A DNA stretch of 47,270 nt from an uncultured Sterolibacterium sp. (GTDB lineage Bacteria > Pseudomonadota > Gammaproteobacteria > Burkholderiales > Rhodocyclaceae): NCBI GenBank assembly GCA_903904605.1, contig CAIVDC010000137.1:1-47270 (forward strand), written 5' to 3'. Under the pieces are notes generated by a model, which was not told the DNA's origin, did not search any database, and saw only the letters and a program-made list of their open reading frames with translations. The position numbers were made by a program, and so were the translations under genes. Below, in pieces: positions 25,205-33,217 of this stretch. Positions within the stretch are counted from its first letter, which is position 1. Each line of letters opens with the position of its first letter.

Positions 25205-26902
25205 TTATTGCTCTGTCGCTTGCAGGCGTTCGAGCAGCGAGGCGACCGCCAACTTGTCGCTGCCGAAGAAGTTGTCGCTGCCGATTTCCGCAGCCAGGCC
25301 GGTGCGCTCGACCACTTCCATGAACTGAAACTTGGCGCCGCTGATGGCCACCGTGATGCCGCATTCGCGCAGCCGGCGCACCAGTTCGCGCAGCATTTCG
25401 ACGCCCGACGCATCGATCTGGTTGATGCCGTTGGCGACCACCAGGATGTACTTGAGATCCGGGTTGTCGCGTTCCAGTTTGCGGATGGCTTCTTCGAAGA
25501 AGGAGACATTGGCGAAAAACAGCGCCGCATCGCAGCGTATCGCGCCCAGCCGCCTGTGCAGCGGCGGCAGCTTGAAATGTTGCGCATCGCGCAGCACGCC
25601 GTCGTCGTGCATGCCGACCTCGACGATGCGCGGCGACATGCGGCGGTAGAAGAAGGCCCCGAGCGCAAAGATGATGCCGGTCAGGATGCCGTTCTGGATG
25701 TTGGGTGCGAAGGACAGCGTGGCGAAGAAGGTCAGGACGGCCGCGACCCCGTCGTCGCGGCTGGCGGCCCAGGAGCGCCGCAGGGCGCGTAGGTCGATCA
25801 GGTTGGCGACGGCGACCACGATCATGGCGGCCAAGGCCGGCTTGGGCAGGTGGTAGAGCAGCGGGGTGAGAAAGAACAGGGTGAACAGGACGAAGCTGGC
25901 GGAGAAGAGGGCGGAGTAGCCGGTTTTCGCACCGGAGGCGAGGTTCAGCGCGGAACGGGAAAAGGAGCCGGAAACCGGCATGGAATGGCAAAAGGCCGCA
26001 GCCACTTTCGCCAGCCCCTGGCCGATCAGTTCCTGATTCTCGTCCCAGCGGCTGCGCGTCTTGATGGCAATCACCTTGCAGCTGGACATGGCCTCCATGA
26101 AGCTGATGAGGGCGATGACGAAGGCTGCCGGCAGGAGCGCCATGGTCGCCGGCCAATCGAGCGCCGGCAGGGAGATGCTGGGCATGCCGGTGGGGATCTC
26201 GCCGACGATCTTGCCGCCGTGTTCGGCAAAGGCCGTGGCATAGCTCAGGGCCGTCAGGACGGCGACCATGATCAGCACGCCGGGCAGCCTCGGCGCGTAG
26301 CGCCTGAACAGCAGGAGCATGGCGATGGACAGAAGCCCGTAGGCCAGGGACATCCCGTGCAGCCTGTCCGGCCTGGACAGGACATGCCAGATATCAAGGA
26401 TGAAATACTCGGTCTGCGGCACCACGATGCCAGTCAGGGCGGACAGCTGGGAAAGGGCGATGATGATCGCCGCGGCGTTGATGAAGCCCATCAGCACCGG
26501 GTGCGACAGCAGGTTGAGCAGGACGCCGGCGCGGGCCAGGCCGAGGCCGATCTGGAACAGCCCGGAGAGCAGCGCCAGCAGGGTGACGTAGGTCACGAAC
26601 TGCTCGCTGCCCGGCGGCGCGATGAGCCCGACGCTCGCGGCGGTGAGCAGCGACGTCATGGCCACCGGACCCGACGACAGAATGGGCGATGAGCCGAAGA
26701 GCACGGCCACGATGGACGGGATGAACGCCGCGTAAAGTCCGAAATAGGCGGGCACGCCGGCAAGTTGCGCATAGGCGAGCGATTGCGGGATCGCCAGCAG
26801 GGACACCGCGATGCCGGCGAGCAAGTCACGAACCACGGCCTGGCGGTCGGGACGTGGCCAGAAGAGAAACGGCAGCAGGCGGGCGACGCGGCTATTGGCC
26901 AT
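25205..26902 (-). CDS. SulP-family inorganic anion transporter
   Basis: 565-residue transporter (SLC26/SulP family; sulfate, bicarbonate or other anions). About 10-14 membrane segments in residues 20-430, with LAGIAVSLLAIPQSLAYAQLAGVPAYFGLYAAF and the family VSGSFSRSALN site. C-terminal STAS domain from about 440 with NGINQIDASGVEMLRELV. Substrate not determinable; the neighbourhood is sulfur-related further right, which makes sulfate plausible but not proved. Its start overlaps the stop of the upstream Sel1-repeat gene by 11 bp, implying coupled translation. Confidence 0.93.
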   Translation of the reverse strand: MANSRVARLLPFLFWPRPDRQAVVRDLLAGIAVSLLAIPQSLAYAQLAGVPAYFGLYAAFIPSIVAVLFGSSPILSSGPVAMTSLLTAASVGLIAPPGSEQFVTYVTLLALLSGLFQIGLGLARAGVLLNLLSHPVLMGFINAAAIIIALSQLSALTGIVVPQTEYFILDIWHVLSRPDRLHGMSLAYGLLSIAMLLLFRRYAPRLPGVLIMVAVLTALSYATAFAEHGGKIVGEIPTGMPSISLPALDWPATMALLPAAFVIALISFMEAMSSCKVIAIKTRSRWDENQELIGQGLAKVAAAFCHSMPVSGSFSRSALNLASGAKTGYSALFSASFVLFTLFFLTPLLYHLPKPALAAMIVVAVANLIDLRALRRSWAASRDDGVAAVLTFFATLSFAPNIQNGILTGIIFALGAFFYRRMSPRIVEVGMHDDGVLRDAQHFKLPPLHRRLGAIRCDAALFFANVSFFEEAIRKLERDNPDLKYILVVANGINQIDASGVEMLRELVRRLRECGITVAISGAKFQFMEVVERTGLAAEIGSDNFFGSDKLAVASLLERLQATEQ

Positions 26903-27725
26903 GCTCGCGCCGCGCCTGCATCTCCTCTAGCGCCTTCTTGGCGCCGGGGTGCCCTTCCGCCGCCGCGCGCTGGTACCAGAGCAAAGCCGTTTGCGGATCC
27001 TTCCTGAGCCCGTCTATCCCCAGCTCGTAGCGCTGAGCCAGCTGGTATTGCGCCTCCAGGTCACCGTCTTCGGCGAGCTTGTGCAGTTCGGGCAGGCGGT
27101 GATACCAGCCTTCCTCAAGCAGATAGCCGATTTTCTCGATCAGGCGCAGCAGCGGGGCGGCGCCCTCGTAGCCTTGCTGCGCCGCTTTTTCGAACCACGA
27201 TTTGGCGATGCCCTGGTTGGCCTCGATGTCCTGGCCGGTGTGGTACATGCTGCCCAGGAGGAACTGCGCTTCGGCGTTGCCCTCGACGGCAGCACGCTCG
27301 ATCCAGTAATGCGCCTTGGCCGGATCCCTGGCGATGCCCTGTCCATCGAGGAACATCTTACCCAGCTTCAACTGGGCCGTGACGACACCCCGGTCGGCTG
27401 CCTTTTCCAGCCAGTCGGCCGCGAGGCGCGGATTGCGCGGCACGCCCAGGCCCTGCGCGTAGAGGTCGCCGAGTTGTTCCTCGGCAAAGCCGTTTCCCTG
27501 CAACGCCGCCTTTTCAAACCATCGGGCGGCGGCGGCGGGATCCCTGGCCAGGCCGCCGTCGCCGTTCAAGTAGGCGAGCGCCAGGAGCACTTCCGATGCT
27601 GCCCTGCCACGCTCGGCCTCGCGCTGGATCACGGTCATCTGCTCAGGCGTCGTGGCCATGCCGGCGGAAGCGATGCTCGCCAACGAGAGTGACAGCAACA
27701 GTCTGGCAATTGAGTGCGGAGACAT
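26892..27725 (-). CDS. Sel1-repeat (TPR-like) secreted protein
   Basis: 277-residue protein with a signal peptide (about 1-24, ending SAGMA) and about six Sel1-like repeats, each of some 36 residues, such as AARWFEKAALQGNGFAEEQLGDLYAQG and KAHYWIERAAVEGNAEAQFLLGSMYHTG. These form a solenoid for protein binding. The ATG at 27725 gives a good signal sequence; a longer frame begins at 27746. Overlaps sulP by 11 bp, so the two are an operon. Role is probably structural or regulatory in the periplasm; no enzyme motif. Confidence 0.87.
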   Translation of the reverse strand: MSPHSIARLLLSLSLASIASAGMATTPEQMTVIQREAERGRAASEVLLALAYLNGDGGLARDPAAAARWFEKAALQGNGFAEEQLGDLYAQGLGVPRNPRLAADWLEKAADRGVVTAQLKLGKMFLDGQGIARDPAKAHYWIERAAVEGNAEAQFLLGSMYHTGQDIEANQGIAKSWFEKAAQQGYEGAAPLLRLIEKIGYLLEEGWYHRLPELHKLAEDGDLEAQYQLAQRYELGIDGLRKDPQTALLWYQRAAAEGHPGAKKALEEMQARREHGQ

Positions 27726-27780
27726 AAGCTGAGCCCGGGGGCGCAAGCGCGCCGGATGGATGAGTTTACCGCAGTGCGGC

Positions 27781-28410
27781 CTAAATCTTCTTCCTCGCCA
27801 CCATTCCGATAAGGGCCGACTTGCCGCTATGTCTCGAGCCCTCCTTGATATCGTCCTCGTATTCGACGAGTTCCTCGACTATCCAGTCAGAAAATTCGGC
27901 GCGCAACAATTCCGGGGTATAGAGGTTCTCCAGATCCGACGGCCCGCCCGTTCCGTACTCCAATTGCTTGGGCGTATAGCCTTGCAGGAGGACGCGGCCG
28001 CCGGGTCGTGTCACCGCCTTCATCGCGGCGAATTGACGTCGGCGGTCCTGCGGGCCGACGAACTGAATGAAAATGCCCACGACCCAGTCGAAGTAATTGC
28101 TCAAGGCCGAAGGCGGCCAATCCGGCGTCAGGATGTCGGCGATCTCGAAGTTCACGGTGACGCCGCGCGCCGCAGCCAGCTTGTGCGCCTTGGCGACAGC
28201 CACCGGGGATATCTCGACGGCGCTGACCTTCAGCCCCTGTTCGGCCAGCCACACCGAGTTTCGGCCTTCGCCGTCGGCGATGGACAGGGCGGTCGGTCCT
28301 TCGGAAAAAAGGTGCGAGCGCTGGGCAAGAAAATGGTTTGGCTCAATGCCAAATAGATAGTCGTCGCCGACATCGCGGTAACGGGCGCTCCAGTGTGCTT
28401 CCATCGTCAT
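27781..28410 (-). CDS. SAM-dependent methyltransferase (TehB/TPMT-like)
   Basis: 209-residue class I methyltransferase. Motif I is atypical, ALSIADGEGRNSVWLAEQG (residues about 41-59, where many have LDLGCG), followed by VSAVEISPVAVAKAHKLA and RPGGRVLLQGYTPKQLEYGTGGP. These suggest the small-molecule (thiol, selenium, tellurite) methyltransferase group rather than a nucleic-acid enzyme; substrate inferred only. The ATG at 28410 follows AAGGGAG. Divergent from the GDCCVxC gene with a palindrome between them. Confidence 0.83.
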   Translation of the reverse strand: MTMEAHWSARYRDVGDDYLFGIEPNHFLAQRSHLFSEGPTALSIADGEGRNSVWLAEQGLKVSAVEISPVAVAKAHKLAAARGVTVNFEIADILTPDWPPSALSNYFDWVVGIFIQFVGPQDRRRQFAAMKAVTRPGGRVLLQGYTPKQLEYGTGGPSDLENLYTPELLRAEFSDWIVEELVEYEDDIKEGSRHSGKSALIGMVARKKI

Positions 28411-28425
28411 TGACTGCTCCCTTGC

Positions 28426-28443
28426 TATTAGTGGTTGCTAATA
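28426..28443. promoter_or_regulatory. Inverted repeat in the divergent promoter region
   Basis: TATTAG-N6-CTAATA, a perfect 6-bp inverted repeat, lying 15 bp upstream of the methyltransferase start and 58 bp upstream of the GDCCVxC start. Position and symmetry suggest a dimeric repressor site. The flanking DNA also holds TTGCTATTA and TTGCTAATA as near-direct repeats. Confidence 0.5.
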
Positions 28444-28501
28444 TACAGGAGGCGGGGCGTAGTGCAAAATGTCCCGGCCTGAGCGAAACGGAGTCCATCA
28501 G

Positions 28502-28720
28502 ATGCCACCCGAAATTGTCCTGCAATCGATCATCACCTGTCCGCTGTGCGGACATGTTCGCGAGGAAACCATGCCCTCCGACGCCTGCCAGTGGTTTTAC
28601 GACTGTCGCGGCTGCGGCGCCGTTCTGAAACCGAAATCAGGCGACTGTTGCGTGTTCTGCTCCTACGGTACCGTGCCGTGTCCGCCGATACAAGCTCACG
28701 GACGTGGAGGGTGCTGCTGA
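28502..28720 (+). CDS. GDCCVxC domain cysteine-rich mini-protein
   Basis: 72-residue cysteine-rich protein. Contains CPLC (13-16), CRGC (35-38), the diagnostic GDCCVFC (47-53), Cys60, and a C-terminal GGCC, 11 cysteines in all. Homologues in some genomes carry selenocysteine in this motif; here the codons are ordinary Cys. ATG at 28502 is chosen because ACGGAG lies correctly upstream; an ATG at 28469 has none. Probably binds metal or reactive chalcogen species (inference). The divergent methyltransferase may act on the same compound. Confidence 0.82.
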   Translation: MPPEIVLQSIITCPLCGHVREETMPSDACQWFYDCRGCGAVLKPKSGDCCVFCSYGTVPCPPIQAHGRGGCC

Positions 28721-28750
28721 GCGCGGGCTTCCCGGGTTCGGCCTGCGCCG

Positions 28751-30055
28751 CTAGAAGTAGTAGCGCATCAGCAATTCGAGGCGACGCGAGTTCTGCTTCT
28801 CGCCGAAGTCACTGAAACGTTCGCCGCGCAGCGAGTAGAGCCGCAGGCGCAGGTCGAGGTTGTTCACGCCGGTGTAGAGCAATTCGGGCGTGACCTGGTA
28901 GCTGCGGTCATCCAGGTTCAGCATGGCGGTCAGCGCCGGCTGGAAATAGACGATGCCCAGAGCATCCTTCTGCTGCACACGGAAGTAGGCGTAGCGCTGT
29001 CCCGGGTTGGGGCGGCCATAGCTGCCCTGGCTCAGCTTGAGCGCCCGCTGGACCAAGGCGCTGTTGCCGGTCTCCTGCAATTGCGCGAAAGCCGTGGCCA
29101 CGAGCTGATAGAACTGCCCGGCTTCCTGGCCGGAATAACCGGTGCCGTTACGGTAATATTCGGCGATGTAAGTGGTGTCGTTCTCGCTGAGATAGCGCAG
29201 TCCGAGCAGATAGCTCGTGGCATTGCCGACCTTGCTCCCGACCTGCCCCTGGCTGTCGGTGAGCGGCTTCGGAAATTTCTGGATGCGCGCCCATTCGCCG
29301 TGGATCTCGAAATTCGACGTCAGGTTCCGCGAAAAGTCCGCGCCGTAGCGGGCGGGCCGGCTGCCTTGCCCCTGCCAGGCAAAGTCGATGTCGGTGTCGC
29401 GATAAAGCAGATAAAGTTTGGCGGCCGGATTCAAGTGGCCGCTGCTGCCGAAATCGCTATTGACGTCGTGCTGTACGGGCAGCAGCACCGGGGTGAAGGC
29501 GACGGTCTGCAATGGACCGTCCCGGTTATAGATCAGATCGGCATCGGCCATCGCGTAGCCTTCGCGGGCCAGGTCGGGATCGTTCGGGTCCTTGGGCCGC
29601 TCGACGAAACCGATCGGGTTCCAGGAATAGCCCTTGCCCCAGCGCAGCGTCCTCTTGCCCGCTTCCAGGGTGATGCCCGGATCGGGCCGGAGCGAGTAGG
29701 CGGCTTCGTAGAGGACGTTGCTTTGAGCATGACCGAGTTGATCGCTCTGGAGGTCGGAGTGGCTATGGAAATCGAAGGTGCCGATTCCTCCCCGCAGCTT
29801 GCCGGTGAGTTCCACGGTCGCGGTGCTGCGGTCCAGGCTCGCCCGTTGGGGCTGGCCGAAATAGCCGAGTTGGTAAAACGCCCCGTCGCGGTTGAGCGCG
29901 GAATCTTCCTGTTTGAATTGAACGAAACCGCCGAGTTCGAAGGGCTTTTTTTCGAATGCGGCGGCGTCGAAGCTGTATTCGTCGGCCGCCTGCGCACCCG
30001 CCACCGCCAGACTCGCCAGCAGCCCTGCCAGCCATGGCCGCGGCGGGAAAGTCAT
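28751..30055 (-). CDS. Predicted outer-membrane beta-barrel protein (DUF1302-like)
   Basis: 434 residues with a signal peptide (1-23, ending GAQAA). Strand-rich body: ELGGFVQFKQEDSALNR, YSLRPDPGITLEAGKRTLRWGKGYSWNPIGFVERPKDPNDPDLAREGY and a terminal LLMRYYF whose last residue is the Phe required for barrel assembly. The GKGYSWNPIGFVERPKDP block resembles DUF1302-type barrels found with LolA-like proteins. Its ATG overlaps the previous gene's stop (4 bases). Last gene of the six-gene operon, presumably its outer-membrane component. Family is probable; function unknown. Confidence 0.78.
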   Translation of the reverse strand: MTFPPRPWLAGLLASLAVAGAQAADEYSFDAAAFEKKPFELGGFVQFKQEDSALNRDGAFYQLGYFGQPQRASLDRSTATVELTGKLRGGIGTFDFHSHSDLQSDQLGHAQSNVLYEAAYSLRPDPGITLEAGKRTLRWGKGYSWNPIGFVERPKDPNDPDLAREGYAMADADLIYNRDGPLQTVAFTPVLLPVQHDVNSDFGSSGHLNPAAKLYLLYRDTDIDFAWQGQGSRPARYGADFSRNLTSNFEIHGEWARIQKFPKPLTDSQGQVGSKVGNATSYLLGLRYLSENDTTYIAEYYRNGTGYSGQEAGQFYQLVATAFAQLQETGNSALVQRALKLSQGSYGRPNPGQRYAYFRVQQKDALGIVYFQPALTAMLNLDDRSYQVTPELLYTGVNNLDLRLRLYSLRGERFSDFGEKQNSRRLELLMRYYF

Positions 30056-30798
30056 TTGCGCAGCTCCTGGATCCGCGGCAGGTAGTTGAGCGTGAATATC
30101 GAATCCGAGAAGCTGCCTTTCTTGAGGCCCGACCAGAGCATCACCGACTTGTAGCCCTTGTACAGCGGACTGTCGGTCTCGAGCGTCGCGGGACGCCGGA
30201 TGCCGCCGCCGAAATCCTTGACGTTCTTGAAGTGCAGCGTCTTGAGGAGCATGCCGCTGGCGGCATAGGCTTCGATCGTGGTCGGCAGGAGCGCCTTCTT
30301 GTCCACCCACATCTTGAGACTGTCGTAGGCCACCTCGTTCGTCTTGGCTTTCAGCGAAAGCAGGATGGCCTCCGGTTGTTCCTCCGCAGCCGCCACGTTG
30401 TATTCGCTGGTGTAGTCGATGCGCAGGATGTCGGCGTTGTTGAAGATGCTGCCGGTCACCGACTGCAGGCTGGTGATGCGTACCGGCTTGCCGACATCCG
30501 GAATATACAGCCACATGTTGTCGCCCAGGCGCAGGGTCACCCGGCCCTTGTCGCTCGGCGGCGAGAGAAACAGCGCGATGACTTTGTCGCGGCCTTTCTT
30601 GATGGTGTAGAGGACATATTCCTTCTTGCTCCCGTCCGGCTGGATGTCGATCAATTGACGGTAGGCCTCGTAAGACTCCGGCTCCAGGTTGCGATCGACC
30701 TTTTCCAGGATCTTCGCGCCGTCGATGGCGGCCGCCTGGACGGTGACGCCGGCCGTCAGCAGCGTCGCCAGCATCAGTATCCGTAGCGTTATTTTCAT
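30052..30798 (-). CDS. LolA-like outer-membrane lipoprotein-sorting protein
   Basis: 248 residues with a signal peptide (about 1-22, MKITLRILMLATLLTAGVTVQA). Recognised by the pattern EAYRQLIDIQPDGSKKEY, VTLRLGDNMWLYIPDVGKPVRITSLQS and FNNADILRIDYTSEYNV, typical of the 'outer membrane lipoprotein-sorting protein' family with a LolA/LolB-like half-barrel that binds lipid acyl chains. ATG at 30798 chosen over 30828, where the extension is not conserved. Lies between the ABC permease and the outer-membrane barrel and overlaps the latter, indicating a carrier from inner to outer membrane. Cargo unknown. Confidence 0.87.
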   Translation of the reverse strand: MKITLRILMLATLLTAGVTVQAAAIDGAKILEKVDRNLEPESYEAYRQLIDIQPDGSKKEYVLYTIKKGRDKVIALFLSPPSDKGRVTLRLGDNMWLYIPDVGKPVRITSLQSVTGSIFNNADILRIDYTSEYNVAAAEEQPEAILLSLKAKTNEVAYDSLKMWVDKKALLPTTIEAYAASGMLLKTLHFKNVKDFGGGIRRPATLETDSPLYKGYKSVMLWSGLKKGSFSDSIFTLNYLPRIQELRK

Positions 30799-30820
30799 GG
30801 CAGTTTCCTCGAGAGAACCA

Positions 30821-32068
30821 TCAAACATGGCGCAGCGCGGTAATCGGATCCATGCGCGAGGCCTTCCAGGCCGGCTGCAGGCTCGCTATCGCCGCGACTG
30901 CGATGACCGTGCCGGCGACGGCGGCCACCTGTCCCAGTGCGAGCGACGGCGACAGCACCACGGTCTGCTGTTGGCCGAAGATGAAGCTGATCTTCCACAC
31001 ATTGAGCGCGTAGATCAGGATCATGCTGACGACGGTGCCGACGAGCGTGCCGGCGACGCCGAGCATCAAGCCCTCGCAGAGGAACAGGGACAGGATTTTC
31101 CCGGGGGAAGTGCCGATGGCGGAAATGGTGCCGATCTCGCGGATCCGTTCATATACCGCCATGATCATCACGTTCATGACGCTGACCAGGACGATGGCGA
31201 CCAGCATGATCTTGATGAACAGGGTCAGCACGTCGATCATCCGCGCAATATTGGCGAAGGGCGACAGATCTGCCCAGGTATGCACTTCCAGGAGCGGCCG
31301 GCCTTCCTTGTCGGTCAGTCCGCCCAGGGCTTGCTTGAGCTCTTTGCTGACGGCATCGAGACGGGCCATGTCCTTCAGGCGGATGACGTACTCGCTGACT
31401 TCCGCGTCGCGGATGCGCAGCAGTTCGCGGGCGTCGTCGATGTGCACGTAACCGTCCCGTCCGCCCGGGCCGGAGAGCCCTTCCATGATGCCGCGCACAA
31501 TGAAGGTCTTGCCGTTGACTGAACCATCGCGGTTGGTGGTCACCAAGACGACCGTATCGCCTACCTTGACCTTCATGCCGCTGGCGAGCAAGGCCGGCAC
31601 GAGAATCTCGCCTTTGCCGAGCAGCGGACCCGCCTTGGGCTTCGGGCTGATCCGCCCGGCCAGGAGCGGGAGCGTCGCCGCCTCGCGTTGTGGATCGATG
31701 CCGTTGATGCGGATGCTGGTGGTCTCGACGAAGGTGCTGAACATGGCCCCGAACTTCAGCCGGGGCGACCAGTTCTCCACCTCCTTGATCTGTTTCAGCG
31801 CCTCCTCGACCTTGGCCGTCGCATTGGGCTGCATGTTGAGGTTGAGCGGCAGGGCATCGATGGCGGCCACATAGCCTTTACGGTGCACTTCCAGGTGCCC
31901 GAGGATCGAGTCGGTAAATTGCCCGATCATGATGTTCTTGAAGGAGCCGCTCACGGAAATGAACAGCAGCACGGCGACCATGCCGATGACGATCAAGAGC
32001 GAAGTGAGCAGCGTCCGCCGCCGATAGCGCAGCAGGTTGCGGGCGGCAATCTTGAGTAAGTTAGACAT
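30821..32068 (-). CDS. FtsX/MacB-like ABC transporter permease
   Basis: 415-residue permease of the FtsX/LolCE/MacB fold: one N-terminal membrane helix (about 20-40), a large periplasmic domain (about 45-285), and three C-terminal helices with MIDVLTLFIKIMLVAIVLVSVMNVMIMAVYERIREIGTISAIG, the family coupling region. Start ATG at 32068 overlaps the ATPase stop by 8 bp. Pairs with the ATPase below. Such machines extrude lipoproteins or peptides by mechanotransmission rather than through a channel. Confidence 0.92.
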   Translation of the reverse strand: MSNLLKIAARNLLRYRRRTLLTSLLIVIGMVAVLLFISVSGSFKNIMIGQFTDSILGHLEVHRKGYVAAIDALPLNLNMQPNATAKVEEALKQIKEVENWSPRLKFGAMFSTFVETTSIRINGIDPQREAATLPLLAGRISPKPKAGPLLGKGEILVPALLASGMKVKVGDTVVLVTTNRDGSVNGKTFIVRGIMEGLSGPGGRDGYVHIDDARELLRIRDAEVSEYVIRLKDMARLDAVSKELKQALGGLTDKEGRPLLEVHTWADLSPFANIARMIDVLTLFIKIMLVAIVLVSVMNVMIMAVYERIREIGTISAIGTSPGKILSLFLCEGLMLGVAGTLVGTVVSMILIYALNVWKISFIFGQQQTVVLSPSLALGQVAAVAGTVIAVAAIASLQPAWKASRMDPITALRHV

Positions 32069-32765
32069 GGGGGCTCTCCCCTTTGCCGGCGCCGTCGGGA
32101 ATTCGTCCGTCTTCGAGCACGAAGGTCAGTTCCGCCTCGCCCATGATCTTGGCATCGTGGGTCGAGAAAACGAAGGTCGTGCCGAACTCGTCACGCATCT
32201 TGCGCATCAGCTCGATGATGCGATAGGCGGTGTCGTGGTCGAGGTTGGCGGTCGGCTCGTCGGCCAGCACCAGCTTGGCGTTGCTGACCAGCGCACGCGC
32301 CACCGCGACGCGCTGCTTCTGGCCGCCGGAAATCTGGTCGGGGCGCTTGTCGGCCTGGTCGGCCATGCCCACCGCTTCGAGCAGGCGCAGCACCTGCTTG
32401 CGCCGCTTCTCGGCAGGCCACTCCTGCACCATGATCAGGGGATATTCGATGTTTTCGTAGGCCGTCAGGACGGGAATCAGGTTGAAGTCCTGGAACACGA
32501 AGCCGATGTTCTCGCCGCGAAAGCGCGCCGCGGCGCGGCGATCCAGCGTGGCGATGTCGGTGTCCAGTACCTTGAGGCTGCCGCCGCTGGGATGGTCGAG
32601 GCAGCCGATCATGTTGAGCAGGGTGCTCTTGCCGCTGCCCGACGGCCCGACGAAGCAGACGAAGGAGGCCGGCTCGATGGCAAAGTCGACGCCCTTGATG
32701 GCCGGCACGTCGATGTCGCCAATCCGGTAGGTCTTGCTGAGGTTTTCCGCGCGAACCAGACTCAT
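32061..32765 (-). CDS. LolD/MacB-type ABC transporter ATPase
   Basis: 234-residue ABC ATPase. Walker A GPSGSGKST (40-48), Q-loop FQDFN, signature SGGQKQRVAVARAL, Walker B LVLADEPTANLD, then the H-loop in STHD. The sequence type is the LolD/FtsE/MacB ATPase group. ATG at 32765 is right after a GGAG-like site. Followed within 8 overlapping bp by the permease. Part of the operon starting at the DUF4395 gene. Confidence 0.94.
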   Translation of the reverse strand: MSLVRAENLSKTYRIGDIDVPAIKGVDFAIEPASFVCFVGPSGSGKSTLLNMIGCLDHPSGGSLKVLDTDIATLDRRAAARFRGENIGFVFQDFNLIPVLTAYENIEYPLIMVQEWPAEKRRKQVLRLLEAVGMADQADKRPDQISGGQKQRVAVARALVSNAKLVLADEPTANLDHDTAYRIIELMRKMRDEFGTTFVFSTHDAKIMGEAELTFVLEDGRIPDGAGKGESPHV

Positions 32766-32796
32766 GACTGCAACTCCTTCATTCTGAATGATGGCC

Positions 32797-33207
32797 TTAT
32801 TTGATGCGCTCGGCGAGGGTCGCCTGCACGTCCGCCGTCGTCCATTCGCCGCGCACGCCCGGTGGGGCGTCCTTGATCGCCGGGAAATTGACGAACGCCA
32901 CTTGACTGCCATCCTTGCGGCGATGACGGTACTGGCCGTCGATCAGGATCAGGACCGGAACATGGCCGTCCAGCCCGACCGACTTCAGGCGTTTCTCGCC
33001 TAGCGGCGTCTCGACGTTGACCTCGACGACCTTGAACTTTCCGCCCTGGGTGGCGAGCCATTGCCGCAAAGGCGCTAAGGCCGCTTGCACCGGCGGGTGC
33101 GCCATGGCGACGATCTCCACCGTCGGCGGGGTGGCCAGCGCACTCCCGGCGGCCAGGCCAAGCAGCGATGCGGCCATGGCCGTCAGAAAGGTTCTGCGTG
33201 TGCTCAT
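32797..33207 (-). CDS. Exported thioredoxin-fold protein without CxxC
   Basis: 136 residues. N-terminal signal (MSTRRTFLTAMAASLLGLAAGSALA, with a possible twin-arginine-like TRRTFLT start). Body fits a thioredoxin-like fold (VEIVAMAHPPVQAALAPLRQWLA, then KVVEVNVETPLGEKRLKSVG, and VPVLILIDGQYRHRR with the cis-Pro position), but there is no cysteine in the mature part, so it is not a redox enzyme. AAGGAAG site before the ATG. It lies between the DUF4395 membrane protein and the ABC ATPase. Role unknown. Confidence 0.72.
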   Translation of the reverse strand: MSTRRTFLTAMAASLLGLAAGSALATPPTVEIVAMAHPPVQAALAPLRQWLATQGGKFKVVEVNVETPLGEKRLKSVGLDGHVPVLILIDGQYRHRRKDGSQVAFVNFPAIKDAPPGVRGEWTTADVQATLAERIK

Positions 33208-33217
33208 CTTTTCTTCC

